Both the position numbers and the translations under genes were made by a program. Below are positions 42,786-52,243 of a stretch of 64,000 bases of DNA, one piece after another; within the stretch, counting starts at the first letter, position 1, and the number at the start of each line of letters is the position of its first letter. The notes under the pieces are model-generated. The model searched no databases and had not been told where the DNA came from. It saw nothing but the letters and a program-made list of their open reading frames with translations. The stretch comes from Agapetus fuscipes (lineage: Eukaryota > Arthropoda > Insecta > Trichoptera > Glossosomatidae), in assembly GCA_951799405.1 (NCBI GenBank), contig OX637341.1, positions 17,847,659 to 17,911,658 on the forward strand, written 5' to 3'.

Positions 42786-43186
42786 TGGTTGGGCGTATGC
42801 GGAATGGACTGTATTTATCGAATTCTTCCTTAGGGAGTTCAACCTCAAGATCTGTAGATTCCCAATGACGCGAGAGCATCGGGCCGAGACGAAACTTTCA
42901 GCACATGGAATAGTAAAAGTTGACTCACCAATATGCTGATTTGGATTGTGGTCCGGCCGTGGTCCTGATGGATGGGGATGATGTTGATGGAGATGCACTT
43001 TTGATTTCTCTGCTGGCGCTTGCGGCAGGTAACAGGTCGATATTTGAATGCGGAGCGGTGTTGCGGGTTTCGCGTCGTAATTCGTACTGAATACCTACCC
43101 GCCGAATGCTGGTAGGTATATTGCCAGAGCGCAATGGATTGCCCAAAATTCACCAAACCAAATACCTAATCATTTCGTCCCTACCA
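42786..43186 (-). repeat. 3' LTR of the BEL/Pao element
   Basis: 401 bp, plus-strand start TGGTTGGGCGTATGCGG and end TTCGTCCCTACCA. It appears base-for-base the same as 47688-48088. Confidence 0.93.
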
Positions 43187-43205
43187 TCCCCCCGGCCTTA
43201 GGGTG
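43187..43205 (-). other. polypurine tract
   Basis: On the minus strand AAGGCCGGGGGGA directly precedes the 3' LTR, the expected place for the plus-strand primer. Confidence 0.6.
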
Positions 43206-43466
43206 TTCACCCTAAAGAAGAAAAACGAGAGGGAGAGAGAGGGGAAAGGATCAGAGGTTGGATCAAATTGGCGTAAAGTGTGGATGCAACGAACGATCGA
43301 GTAAATAAATGTAAGATGGAAAAGAGAGAAAAAAATCCTATACACAAGAATTATCGCACAATTTCGCAATGCTGACGTAAATAACTATAAATGAGTAAAC
43401 ATACAGGTTTTACAACTAAATAACGTGGAAAGTAAGTTAACGTAAAACTACAATGATGTGCCTTCG

Positions 43467-44412
43467 TCAAGTTGACGTGGCGAACGAAACGTATAATGCT
43501 CTTGAGTAGAGAGAGGGCAAAGTTTTGCCACTGGTCGCACGTATGTGCCTGTTTTCGTGCGCACACTCACCTCTGACACATACATACAGGACGGGTACGA
43601 GGAGGGTTTGAGCATGTATATTGATCACCACCCTCACGACTCCGTCCGATCCAGCGTGGAGATCCTCCACCACGCCCAACGGCCATCTGAGTGGAGGGGA
43701 CTTGTCATCACGCACAATAACAACAACGCCCCTCTGCAATGGGTTCGATGGAGTGTTACACGTCTTGCGCGCCTGTAGTTCGGTGAGGAACTGATTTCGC
43801 CACCGTTTCCAGTACCCACGAAGTAAGCAATCCAGAAAACTTTTACGCTGCAATATGTTGTTATTGCTCTCACTTATAGCTCCAAGGGCCGAGTGAAACG
43901 AGCGCAGAGGTCCTAAAGTTAGAAAATGAGCTGGCGTCAAGGCGACGGGCTCAGAAGGATCAGTACTCAAGGCTGTGAGAGGACGTGAATTTAGCAAACA
44001 CTCGATTTGTGTAAGCAACGTGTACATTTCTTCATAGGTGAGCAATGTCTCTCCTATGACGCGTTGAAGGTGAAGCTTTACACTTCGTATATTGGTCTCC
44101 CAGACTCCACCAAAATGTGGGGCGCTGGATGGATTCATCTTCCAATCCACTACACTGGTCACCACTTCATCGTTCAAAGCCTCGCAGACGGACTTAGACT
44201 TGATAAAGTTTTGCAATTCGCTGAAATGCGTTTTTGCAAGCGTGACTCGCTTAGGTTCACGGAGAACCTGAACACAGAAGTAAGAAACCGCTCCATATTT
44301 CCGTACACTTGCATCAGACAAGCCTAAAAGAAGTACGCGGTACGTATCAGCATTGATACCGAAAAAACGAGGTATTTCAAAATTATGTAAAAGCGGTAAC
44401 TTATTTCTAACT
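43467..44412 (-). pseudogene. Pao pol remnant: RNase H start joined to integrase C-terminus
   Basis: Frame open from about 44412 to 43467 (ATG at 44321). It begins with an RNase H-like start (LSDASVRKYGAVSYF, containing the first acidic residue), then jumps to the second half of integrase: WKMNPSSAPHFGGVWETNIR, TYEEMYTLLTQIECLLNSRP and LTPAHFLTLGPL. A DUF5641-like C-terminal domain follows (WKRWRNQFLTELQ, RWPLGVVEDLHAG). The rest of RNase H and the integrase zinc-binding and catalytic regions are missing between the two parts. It lies in a different frame from the upstream gag-pol frame. Confidence 0.85.
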
Positions 44413-46170
44413 TTCTAATGCGGTGCAACTGGTTTTAGGTGTTGGAATGGCATTCAAAACTTTTGCTGAATTGCTGATAAATTTGACTAAATTAAATCCA
44501 CCCATTTTGAGCAGAGTTATCAATTCCTGAGCCAAACCAGCACCATCTGTGGACGTGCCTGTGGATATACACAGATCATCCATGTAAATATGGTTTAATG
44601 CGATTTCAGCAGTCTGAGGACAACGATGCCGTTCATCCACTGCAAGCTGTCTCACGGCTCGCATGACAAGATGAGGGATACAACGCTGTCCAAAGAAAAC
44701 ATGATGAAAATGAAACAGTTGTACATCAAATTCGTTTTCGAATCTGTGAACAACATTTAAATAATGACGATCTGATTCGCGGACTATTAAATTTGAAAAT
44801 ATTTGTCTAATATCTGCGGTGAATGCTGCCTTATAAAGTCTAAAATTCAAAATAATTGACGTAAGATCAATTTGTAAATTTGGACCAGTGTGTAGAATAT
44901 CGTTGAATGAGATGTTAGACGTAGTCTTGTGACTGGCATCCAACACAACGCGGAGCTTGGTGGTAAGTTTGTCAGAGCGACAAATACCATTATGAAGAAT
45001 GACGTAAATAACATCATTCTCCTTAAGTGGATGCGCAGCCTCGATTATACCATTATCAAGGTTTTCGCGGAAAACTTTAACGTTTTCATTTCGTAGAACA
45101 GGGTTCAAATCGAATTTTCGCTCCAAATGTTGATAGCGACGACGTGTCAAACCCAAAGAATCCCCTAAACAGGAAGGGTCGCGGTTGAAAGGTGATGCTG
45201 TAACCAAACATCCAGTATCATCACGTGATGTGTTATTTATAAATAAATCTTCGCACTGACGTTCGGCAGACGATACGATTTTTTCTACTGGCACTTCCTG
45301 CAGTGCCCAAGGTTGACGCACTAAAATGTCAAGAGAGTTTTTAGCTGAAGGGAAAAAACTATAAACTGAACTTGGCTGTTGTGAAAACTTATTCTCAATT
45401 GCGATATTCTCTACCGAGCCCATGACATTGAAACCAAACGCAGTTTCTAACGCATCAGGACTCCCAGGTAGTCCAATCACGTTACCAGGATGCAAAATTT
45501 CGACAAAAACGTCTGACCTCAACTGCAAATCAATTTGTCCGGGAACATTGTATTCCGGATCAGCCAGAGCTAATTTATGTTCATACTTAGCGACAAGCGC
45601 CCCAAAAATTATGCTATAATTTTCTGGAGACGGCGTAATTTCGGAACACACGGCCGAGGCCTTTCCAGTTAGCTTGCCGATCAAGTAGTACAATTTATCT
45701 GCATCGGACAGAGTGGAGTTGTTGTGTATCGTGTCCACAAAACTTGCATAAAAGAGCGGCCAATTACGGGGGTTACCATCAAAGCCCTTTAGCTTGATGG
45801 GAGGCAACTTGGGGTGACGCGCCGGTAAACCTTTTTCGACGCCCTGCAACCCCACGCTCGATGTGAGACTTGGTTTATTCGCTGTCACCTGCCGTTGGAT
45901 GTGGCAGTGCATTTGATCGAATGCAATCAGCTTTTTGTAGTCCGGAGTATATTCCGGGTTCATTTCTAATTTCACCCAATTCAGTTCGTCCAGAGCCTTT
46001 TCAAACTCCTTCCTCATGGCTTCTATGCCTATCGCTTGCGTCAAGAATAATTTGACCGCTTCCTTCGTCTTAAGTTCAGACGATAAATCGTATGTTTCTT
46101 GTAAGCTCTCAAAATATGCTTTAATTTTGGCTTCATTAATGGCAACTTCCATTAACTGCGAAGAAGACAT
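44407..46170 (-). CDS. Pao gag-pol polyprotein with internal deletions
   Basis: A 587-codon frame. Residues 1-100 are gag N-terminus with helical, charged sequence. About 120-200 is a DUF1759-type capsid-related region (LPPIKLKGFDGNPRNWPLFY). At about residue 205 the sequence jumps to the peptidase A17 region after the protease core (QIDLQLRSDVFVEILHPGN, ETAFGFNVMGS), so the gag zinc knuckles and the protease active-site aspartate are absent. Reverse transcriptase occupies about 400-575 with LRVVLDASHK, AFTADIRQIFSN (first catalytic Asp at about 453) and HIYMDDLC (residues 527-534, catalytic pair intact). It ends abruptly after the palm, before the thumb. The start is the first ATG after the leader. 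An intact frame across deletion joints suggests either a functional short polyprotein or recent origin. It could bind its RNA or DNA partner but could not complete replication alone. Confidence 0.85.
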   Translation of the reverse strand: MSSSQLMEVAINEAKIKAYFESLQETYDLSSELKTKEAVKLFLTQAIGIEAMRKEFEKALDELNWVKLEMNPEYTPDYKKLIAFDQMHCHIQRQVTANKPSLTSSVGLQGVEKGLPARHPKLPPIKLKGFDGNPRNWPLFYASFVDTIHNNSTLSDADKLYYLIGKLTGKASAVCSEITPSPENYSIIFGALVAKYEHKLALADPEYNVPGQIDLQLRSDVFVEILHPGNVIGLPGSPDALETAFGFNVMGSVENIAIENKFSQQPSSVYSFFPSAKNSLDILVRQPWALQEVPVEKIVSSAERQCEDLFINNTSRDDTGCLVTASPFNRDPSCLGDSLGLTRRRYQHLERKFDLNPVLRNENVKVFRENLDNGIIEAAHPLKENDVIYVILHNGICRSDKLTTKLRVVLDASHKTTSNISFNDILHTGPNLQIDLTSIILNFRLYKAAFTADIRQIFSNLIVRESDRHYLNVVHRFENEFDVQLFHFHHVFFGQRCIPHLVMRAVRQLAVDERHRCPQTAEIALNHIYMDDLCISTGTSTDGAGLAQELITLLKMGGFNLVKFISNSAKVLNAIPTPKTSCTALES

Positions 46171-46239
46171 TATGAAATATGATTATAAGTAGTGCGTACG
46201 TTAAGGTATTTAAATAATTATATTTTATGATGCTTCGTA

Positions 46240-47340
46240 ATGAACAGAATATAATACAACAAAGATGCGGTGTGTTTAAACTTATATGCGATGCAGTGAA
46301 TCAAGAACAACTTGCTATGTGTTTCAAGATTTATAAACGAGATGTATGTAAATATGTATGCGATGCGATAAACCAAGAACAACTTGCTATGTGTTTCAAG
46401 ATTTATAAACGAGATGTATGTAAATATGTATGCGATGCGATAAATCCAGAACAACTTGCTATGTGTTTTTTAGATTTATAAACGAGATGTATGTAAATAT
46501 GTATGCGATGCGATAAATCAAGAACAACTTGCTATGTGTTTCAAGATTTATAAACGAGATGTATGTAAATATGTATGCGATGCGATAAATCAAGAACAAC
46601 TTGCTATGTGTTTCAAGATTTATAAACGAGATGTAATAAACAAAATGTATGTAAATATGTATGCGATGCGATAAATCAAGAACAACTTGCTATGTGTTTC
46701 AAGATTTATAAACGAGATGTATGTAAATATGTATGCGATGCGATAAATCAAGAACAACTTGCTATGTGTTTCAAGATTTATAAACGAGATGTATGTAAAT
46801 ATGTATGCGATGCGATAAATCAAGAACAACTTGCTATGTGTTTCAAGATTTATAAACGAGATGTATGTAAATATGTATGCGATGCGATAAATCAAGAACA
46901 ACTTGCTATGTGTTTTTTTTTTTTAGATTTATAAACGAGATGTATGTAAATATGTATGCGATGCGATAAATCAAGAACAACTTGTTATGTGTTTCAAGAT
47001 TTATAAACGAGATGTATGTAAATATGTATGCGATGCGATAAATCAAGAACAACTTGTTATGTGTTTCAAGATTTATAAACGAGATGTATGTAAATATGTA
47101 TGCGATGCGAAAAATCAAGAACAACTTGCTATGTGTTTCAAGATTTATAAACGAGATATAATAAACAAAATGTATGTAAATATGTATGCGATGCGATAAA
47201 TCAAGAACAACTTGCTATGTGTTTCAAGATTTATAAACGAGATGTAATAAACAAAATGTATGTAAGTAAGGACGCGGTATGTAAAAACATATATGCGATG
47301 CGATAAATCAAGAACTTTTGTGTTTCAAGATTTAATAACA
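46240..47340. repeat. 72-bp minisatellite in the Pao leader
   Basis: About 14 tandem units of 72 bp, key blocks AAATCAAGAACAACTTGCTA, TTTCAAGATTTATAAACGAG and ATGTATGTAAATATGTATGC, with a few ATAATAAACAAA insertions and shortened units at both ends. It lies between the 5' LTR and the gag ATG. As 72 is divisible by 3, frames on both strands stay open (24-residue repeats such as DVCKYVCDAINQEQL). These are probably not translated. Confidence 0.95.
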
Positions 47341-47664
47341 ATATGAAGAATTAAATCATCAAACGATGCGATGAAGTATTAAATTTAAATAAATTTAAAT
47401 TTAAAAATGCGATGCGTTTTTACTACAGTAGGTACCCGAGTACAGTAAGTACCTACTCAAAGCTCGTACGTATTCTGCGGCGACAATAATAATTATTTCA
47501 AAATAAATTGATTATCAATACGAATAATTATGCAATAACTACGTATGCAGGACTTATAAAGTACCTATGACGGTGTTTGAATATTGGTAATAATTACTTG
47601 CAACAATTAATATTATGTGGCAGAGTTCGTTGCATCCAAAAATGGGAAAAAGGGAATAAACAAA

Positions 47665-47682
47665 TCCGGGACGAATGGACCA
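47665..47682 (-). other. primer-binding site of the BEL/Pao element
   Basis: On the minus strand TGGTCCATTCGTCCCGGA lies five bases inside the 5' LTR. It begins TGG, the complement of a tRNA CCA end. The plus strand resembles a tRNA 3' acceptor and T-arm sequence. The tRNA species was not identified. Confidence 0.7.
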
Positions 47683-47687
47683 TCAAA

Positions 47688-48088
47688 TGGTTGGGCGTAT
47701 GCGGAATGGACTGTATTTATCGAATTCTTCCTTAGGGAGTTCAACCTCAAGATCTGTAGATTCCCAATGACGCGAGAGCATCGGGCCGAGACGAAACTTT
47801 CAGCACATGGAATAGTAAAAGTTGACTCACCAATATGCTGATTTGGATTGTGGTCCGGCCGTGGTCCTGATGGATGGGGATGATGTTGATGGAGATGCAC
47901 TTTTGATTTCTCTGCTGGCGCTTGCGGCAGGTAACAGGTCGATATTTGAATGCGGAGCGGTGTTGCGGGTTTCGCGTCGTAATTCGTACTGAATACCTAC
48001 CCGCCGAATGCTGGTAGGTATATTGCCAGAGCGCAATGGATTGCCCAAAATTCACCAAACCAAATACCTAATCATTTCGTCCCTACCA
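47688..48088 (-). repeat. 5' LTR of the BEL/Pao element
   Basis: 401 bp, same sequence as the 3' LTR. It would hold the promoter for the minus-strand transcript; no TATA box is obvious. Confidence 0.93.
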
Positions 48089-48093
48089 GTGAT
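48089..48093. repeat. target site duplication, right (GTGAT)
   Basis: Pairs with 42781-42785. Confidence 0.9.
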
Positions 48094-48555
48094 GTTTACA
48101 TTATAAACGATCACTAAATCCATAGTTAAAATGATTCATTATACCTTTTGCAATAAATTATTGTCTTTGATAATATAAAACGGGAGACAAGTAATTCTCC
48201 ATTTTTTTCCCCTTCATTTAGCTTGCAAAATTTCCCATTTCTAAGATAAAATTTTATTTATACCCTTGCCAAATTTTATTTTTTCACAAGCACCGGAAAG
48301 TTCAATGTCCTGAATTCAGACATGCCAATCGGTCTCTTGGAATTTTAATATCGTCGATGTGCATGTATACAACATGCGTTCACACACTTCTGTACTCATA
48401 TATTGTAGAACGTATGCATGTATGTGTGTGTTCTGTAGTACGGAGTATGGACCACGCCTAAGATTTTAATTGTATTTTATCTGACACGGCAACGATCAGC
48501 ACAGTGATGGCGAACCATAAAGAGTGTTGAAAAAAATCAAGAAATTCATGTGCTT
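48094..48555. other. unassigned sequence
   Basis: The original right flank of the Pao insertion; nothing recognised. Confidence 0.35.
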
Positions 48556-48790
48556 ATCTAATCTAATCTAAGTTGCAAAAATGTGCAACATGGGGGATTC
48601 ACATTACATGCATTTTCACGAGCAGACACGTACAAGTTATCGCTTGCGTATGCCGCATGTGAACCTACAACATAAAAATCAAATCTCAAATGGACAAACA
48701 CCCTGCAATTCTTGCCGACCGTCCCTGAAACAGGGGTGACATTGGCAAAGTGAACAGTTTTCTTCATCATGGGTAGTCAGCCACATACCA
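48556..48790 (-). mobile_element. family A element, tail unit TTAGA
   Basis: Minus strand, GTATGTGGCTGACTACCCAT to TTAGATTAGATAAG. It lacks only the first about 15 bases. Confidence 0.88.
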
Positions 48791-48945
48791 TGTGCCTTCT
48801 TTAATAATTATTGTAGACTGACAAAAATACTTTAAGCATGGAGAAAAACCCAACGTGGAAATATAATTCTGTTTTCTAAGTCCCCCATACAGTTCTTTTA
48901 ATTTTCAAGAAACGAAACAATGTGAAAGAATCAACGGTTCTATTT

Positions 48946-49206
48946 TGTCAATAACAACCATGTTTCAGGAAAGCCAGCAAGAGTTGCTTGTTTTATGTGC
49001 AATTGACGTTTGGGTATTAATAATAATAATAATGGGCCAATTTTTATATAGCGCCGTTTAGTGGCACCAGCTACCCCAAGGGCGCTTTAAATTTTTAAGT
49101 TTTTATTTGTTAATACACATGTAGCATTTGAAAGCGCAACCCAACATGCGATTTCTTTTAGACATTCATTTTATGTGAAATGTCTGTAAATATTTGCGAC
49201 TTAGGT
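48946..49206 (+). mobile_element. family A element, decayed, split by a CR1/L2 end
   Basis: GTTTCAGGAAAGCCAGCAAG to CGTTTGGGTATTAA, then after the insert TTTTTATTTGTTAATACACA to TTGCGACTTAGGTTA. Confidence 0.7.
49017..49092 (-). mobile_element. CR1/L2-type LINE 3' terminus
   Basis: Minus strand AAAGCGCCCTTGGGGTAGCT, CACTAAACGGCGCTATATAA and a (TTA)n tail. The same terminus is at 55285-55500. Confidence 0.8.
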
Positions 49207-49281
49207 TAAATATTGTGTCCCTTGTATTAAAATTTAAAATAACTTAATGATAAACGTAAAAGACTAACCAAAAAAAAATCG

Positions 49282-49512
49282 TCTAAATCTTAATCTAAAT
49301 GTATCATTTGAGATTCATATTAAATGCATTCCCACAAGCAGACACGCATAATTTCGCGCTCATGTGGACCTAAAATATAAAAACCCAATCTCAAATGAAC
49401 ATAAGCCCTGCAACTCTGGCTGACCTTCCCTGAAGCAGGGGTGACATTGGCAAAGTGAACCATTTTTTACATTATGGGTGGTCAGCCTCATACCAACCTA
49501 TAAGTCAAGGAA
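49282..49512 (-). mobile_element. family A element
   Basis: Minus strand, TTCCTTGACTTATAGGTTGG start (49512). Small deletions in the CAACTTAG region and at CGCTTACACATGCCGCATG. Confidence 0.88.
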
Positions 49513-49859
49513 TGCTTCTCATTTTTTTGTTCTTGGGCTAGTTTTATTTTTAAATCAGTGCTAGTGTTGTTATTGTTTCGACATTTAATATTAATTTTAA
49601 TTATAAGAAAACGGTTGACGATTACTGCCTTGCCGCACAGTAGCCCTGTATCTCAACGCCTGATTCTGGTAGAAACGGCAGCGAGCAGTGGCGGCCACTG
49701 CAGTAGGAAAAAGAGGCTGTGCCCAACCAGGGGCGAACATGGCATAGATACAGGTTAACGTGTCATATCAGACGTGCCTCTAGGATGAACGTTCATTAGA
49801 ATCTGCTTGGATTATAAATGCGTGATAGTGCTATTTTTTAAGCTTATTAGAAACAACAG

Positions 49860-50112
49860 TACCCTTAGTACGAGTTGCAAAACTTAAATAAAGTTAAGTT
49901 TACGGAAAGTATAAAAGAGTGATTTCCTTCAAAATCTGCTGTTTTTGTTTCTTACACTTTATGGTTTTAGCAAAAGAGTTACAGTGATGAAGAAAATCAA
50001 GTTTAAATGAACAAAAACGGCAGGGAAACTTGAAACTTTTGGGGGAAACCACTCTTAAATACTTTCCGTAAACTTTACTGTACTCAAGTTTTTGCAACTC
50101 GTACTCAGGGTA
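49860..50112. mobile_element. TIR MITE, family G copy 1, CAG-flanked
   Basis: 253 bp with near-complete inverted symmetry over about 90 bp per side, starting TACCCTTAGTACGAGTTGCA. CAG lies on both outer sides (49857-49859 and 50113-50115). No coding capacity. Confidence 0.82.
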
Positions 50113-50115
50113 CAG

Positions 50116-50430
50116 TAAGCAGTGGTGGTATGTAGATGCTGTAAAGAAGACACCCCTAACCAGGGGCGAACATGATATACATGCAAATGTGTGATAAATA
50201 ATGCGTCACTCGCATGAACGTTTGTTCGGATGAACGTTCATTCAAATCTACTTAAACGCAACTTAACTGCATATATAAACGTAGTGCGACTTTTTACAGC
50301 GTTGCTTTCAAAAGGGTATTTTGTTCAAAATTTGAAATCTTGGTTCTGTCTTCTTTTTATCAACCATTCAAATGTGTTTGGAAGTAAATTTCAATTCTCA
50401 TAAGTAAACTCTTAATGATTTGAAGATTTC
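50116..50430. other. unassigned sequence
   Basis: Contains a second version (50150-50260) of the AACCAGGGGCGAACATGRYAT, GAACGTTCATT and CTGCTTGGATTAT-like blocks seen at 49725-49815, so a local duplication flanks the MITE. Confidence 0.45.
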
Positions 50431-50439
50431 GATGAGCTA

Positions 50440-50672
50440 TTTTGTCCCCTGGTAATTTCAGAGGTAATTTCACTTTAGCAATAATTATTGTATGTGTACT
50501 GGATCAATGTGTCTTATGAAAACTGGATATTGATTTTAAAAATATTTAAAGCAACTCTTACAATATCGTGTTTTATGTTTTTTTCTTAGCTCGGACTGTG
50601 CAGCATGTGATTCTTAAGACAATTCATTGAACGGTCATCTTGGAATCAAATGGTAGATAAGTCAAACAAGCA
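50440..50672 (-). repeat. dispersed repeat E, copy 3
   Basis: Reverse-oriented: ATGTGTCTTATGAAAACTGG and TGTGATTCTTAAGACAATTC on the plus strand. Confidence 0.6.
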
Positions 50673-51251
50673 CTGGGAAACGTCCTTTCACATATTATCT
50701 CTGGACAAAATGGATGCGCAGAGTTTTGGTTTTTGATATGAGTACACCATAGTTAATTTATGTTCATTTTAGACTTTTTAGAGAGATGAACGATAAACGA
50801 AATGTTTCTCGTCTGATATCGTCTTTACTTTAATGTACAGAACTTACTATAAACCACTAAAACCAGCGTGGAGACAACTAGAAGAAATATTATACACAGG
50901 AGTAACATTGTAGTTTACTTACAAAAATAACAAGCTTCGGAATGAATAAATTATAGGTATATCGATTACCTTATTGGAGCCTAGTGAGACATTTTAAAGT
51001 TCGAGAAAGTTTTGAAAAAAAATGGATTTATGCCATTTAAATAATCAAGCAATGCTGGTGGCAAAAGTTTTTAAATTTTACATAATCTTATACATGGTTA
51101 TTTGTGTTTGAGAGATATTTTTCATACAGGTATTATAAGTGTTTTATGTGATTAAAAATCTAGTGTTTTATAATTTTTTATTTGATTTTTTCATTTATCG
51201 ATTATTTTCAACAGCCATTGTTCATTTTTATTTTGTTCATTGATCAATCTA
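50673..51251. other. unassigned AT-rich sequence
   Basis: Nothing recognised. Confidence 0.4.
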
Positions 51252-51460
51252 TTGATATGAGGCTGACCACCCATTCTCATTTCCCTATAGTACCCCAGTT
51301 TCAAGGAAAGTCAGCAAGAGTTGCAAGGGCTTATTTTTTAAATTGATTTTTCTTATGTTGTGGGTTCACATGCGGTATGTATAAGCGTGAATTTTTACGA
51401 GCCTGCTCATGAAAATGCATTGAATATGAATCTTTAATATTGTGCACCTTTGTATATACT
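51252..51460 (+). mobile_element. family A element, decayed
   Basis: GATATGAGGCTGACCACCCA, CCAGTTTCAAGGAAAGTCAG and GGGTTCACATGCGGTATGTA in family order; tail lost. Confidence 0.75.
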
Positions 51461-52157
51461 TTTCCATATTCAAAACAAACCAATTGACCCACAGAACAAA
51501 ATAATATGTATTTGAACACGAATAAAACTAATATTTGTTTAACGGACCCTATTCCGACCTGGCATTAACATAGTCTCCACGATTGGGTGCTAATTTCGAG
51601 ACATGGCTCTGCAGCGAACTACGGTCCTTGCACACAGCTACAGAAGGCGGATATTCGCGCATCGCTGCCCGCTTCTGGGAGGTCCGCTGGCTGGATATTG
51701 GCTTCGGGGGGCCAATTAGTTGTTGCTGTGGTAGCCGAGGCAGCTTTTCACGGAATAAACTGACGCTCTAAGTTATGCGCGAGGATGCCCGTGCGGTTTA
51801 AGCTACGTGATCAGATGAATGATGTTTTGGATTATTTAGTTTTAAAAGAAATAATTTGGGAAGGATAGGAACAAACTTAATCACAAAAAAGTGAATTTCG
51901 TGCTTCTTCGACAAAGAAGAAACACATCTTCCAATGATGTCGGATACTACTTCGACGAAACGTTGAGAACCTCGTTCTTCTCTTCAGCTCAGGTTGTAAA
52001 ATTTGTTTTAAATTCCGTAGAAATTGCCCAAAGAACATAATTAAGACAAATCATAGTTTTAAATGAAGATTGGACCAACCTACAATATGCTTGGATTGTA
52101 AAAATAAGAAAAAAAACAACAAAGAATAAAACTGCAATTTATTTATTTTTCACGATG
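51461..52157. other. unassigned, GC-rich patch and one PLE-like hairpin
   Basis: 51545-51800 is GC-rich and unique in the window (GAAGGCGGATATTCGCGCAT, GGGAGGTCCGCTGGCTGG). At 51890-51985 the block CAATGATGTCGGATACTACT followed by TCGACGAAACGTTGAG and CGTTCTTCTCTTCAGC resembles the arm of the 25850 palindrome. Confidence 0.4.
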
Positions 52158-52243
52158 TCTAATCTAATCTAATCTAATCTAAGCTGCAAAGATATATATC
52201 ATTTAAGATTTATATTAAATGCATTCCCACAAGCAGATATGTA

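Larger units (their letters stand above)
42786..48088 (-). mobile_element. BEL/Pao LTR retrotransposon, complete ends, internally deleted
   Basis: A 5303-bp insertion on the minus strand. Two 401-bp LTRs (42786-43186 and 47688-48088) look identical by eye and have TG...CA ends. GTGAT flanks the outside on both sides (42781-42785 and 48089-48093), a 5-bp target duplication usual for BEL/Pao. A primer-binding site, leader with minisatellite, gag-pol remnants and a purine tract are in the expected order. BEL/Pao assignment rests on the DUF1759-type gag, the A17/RT sequence and the integrase C-terminus. Deletions remove essential parts, so it cannot encode its own mobility, although identical LTRs imply a recent insertion. 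Confidence 0.93.

Noticed and set aside
42845..43156. Open frames repeated at 42845-43156 and 47747-48058
   Set aside because: They are the same LTR sequence present twice; no gene product expected.
46218..47199. Frames encoding 24-residue repeats on both strands
   Set aside because: By-product of the 72-bp minisatellite; the antisense frame is equally open.
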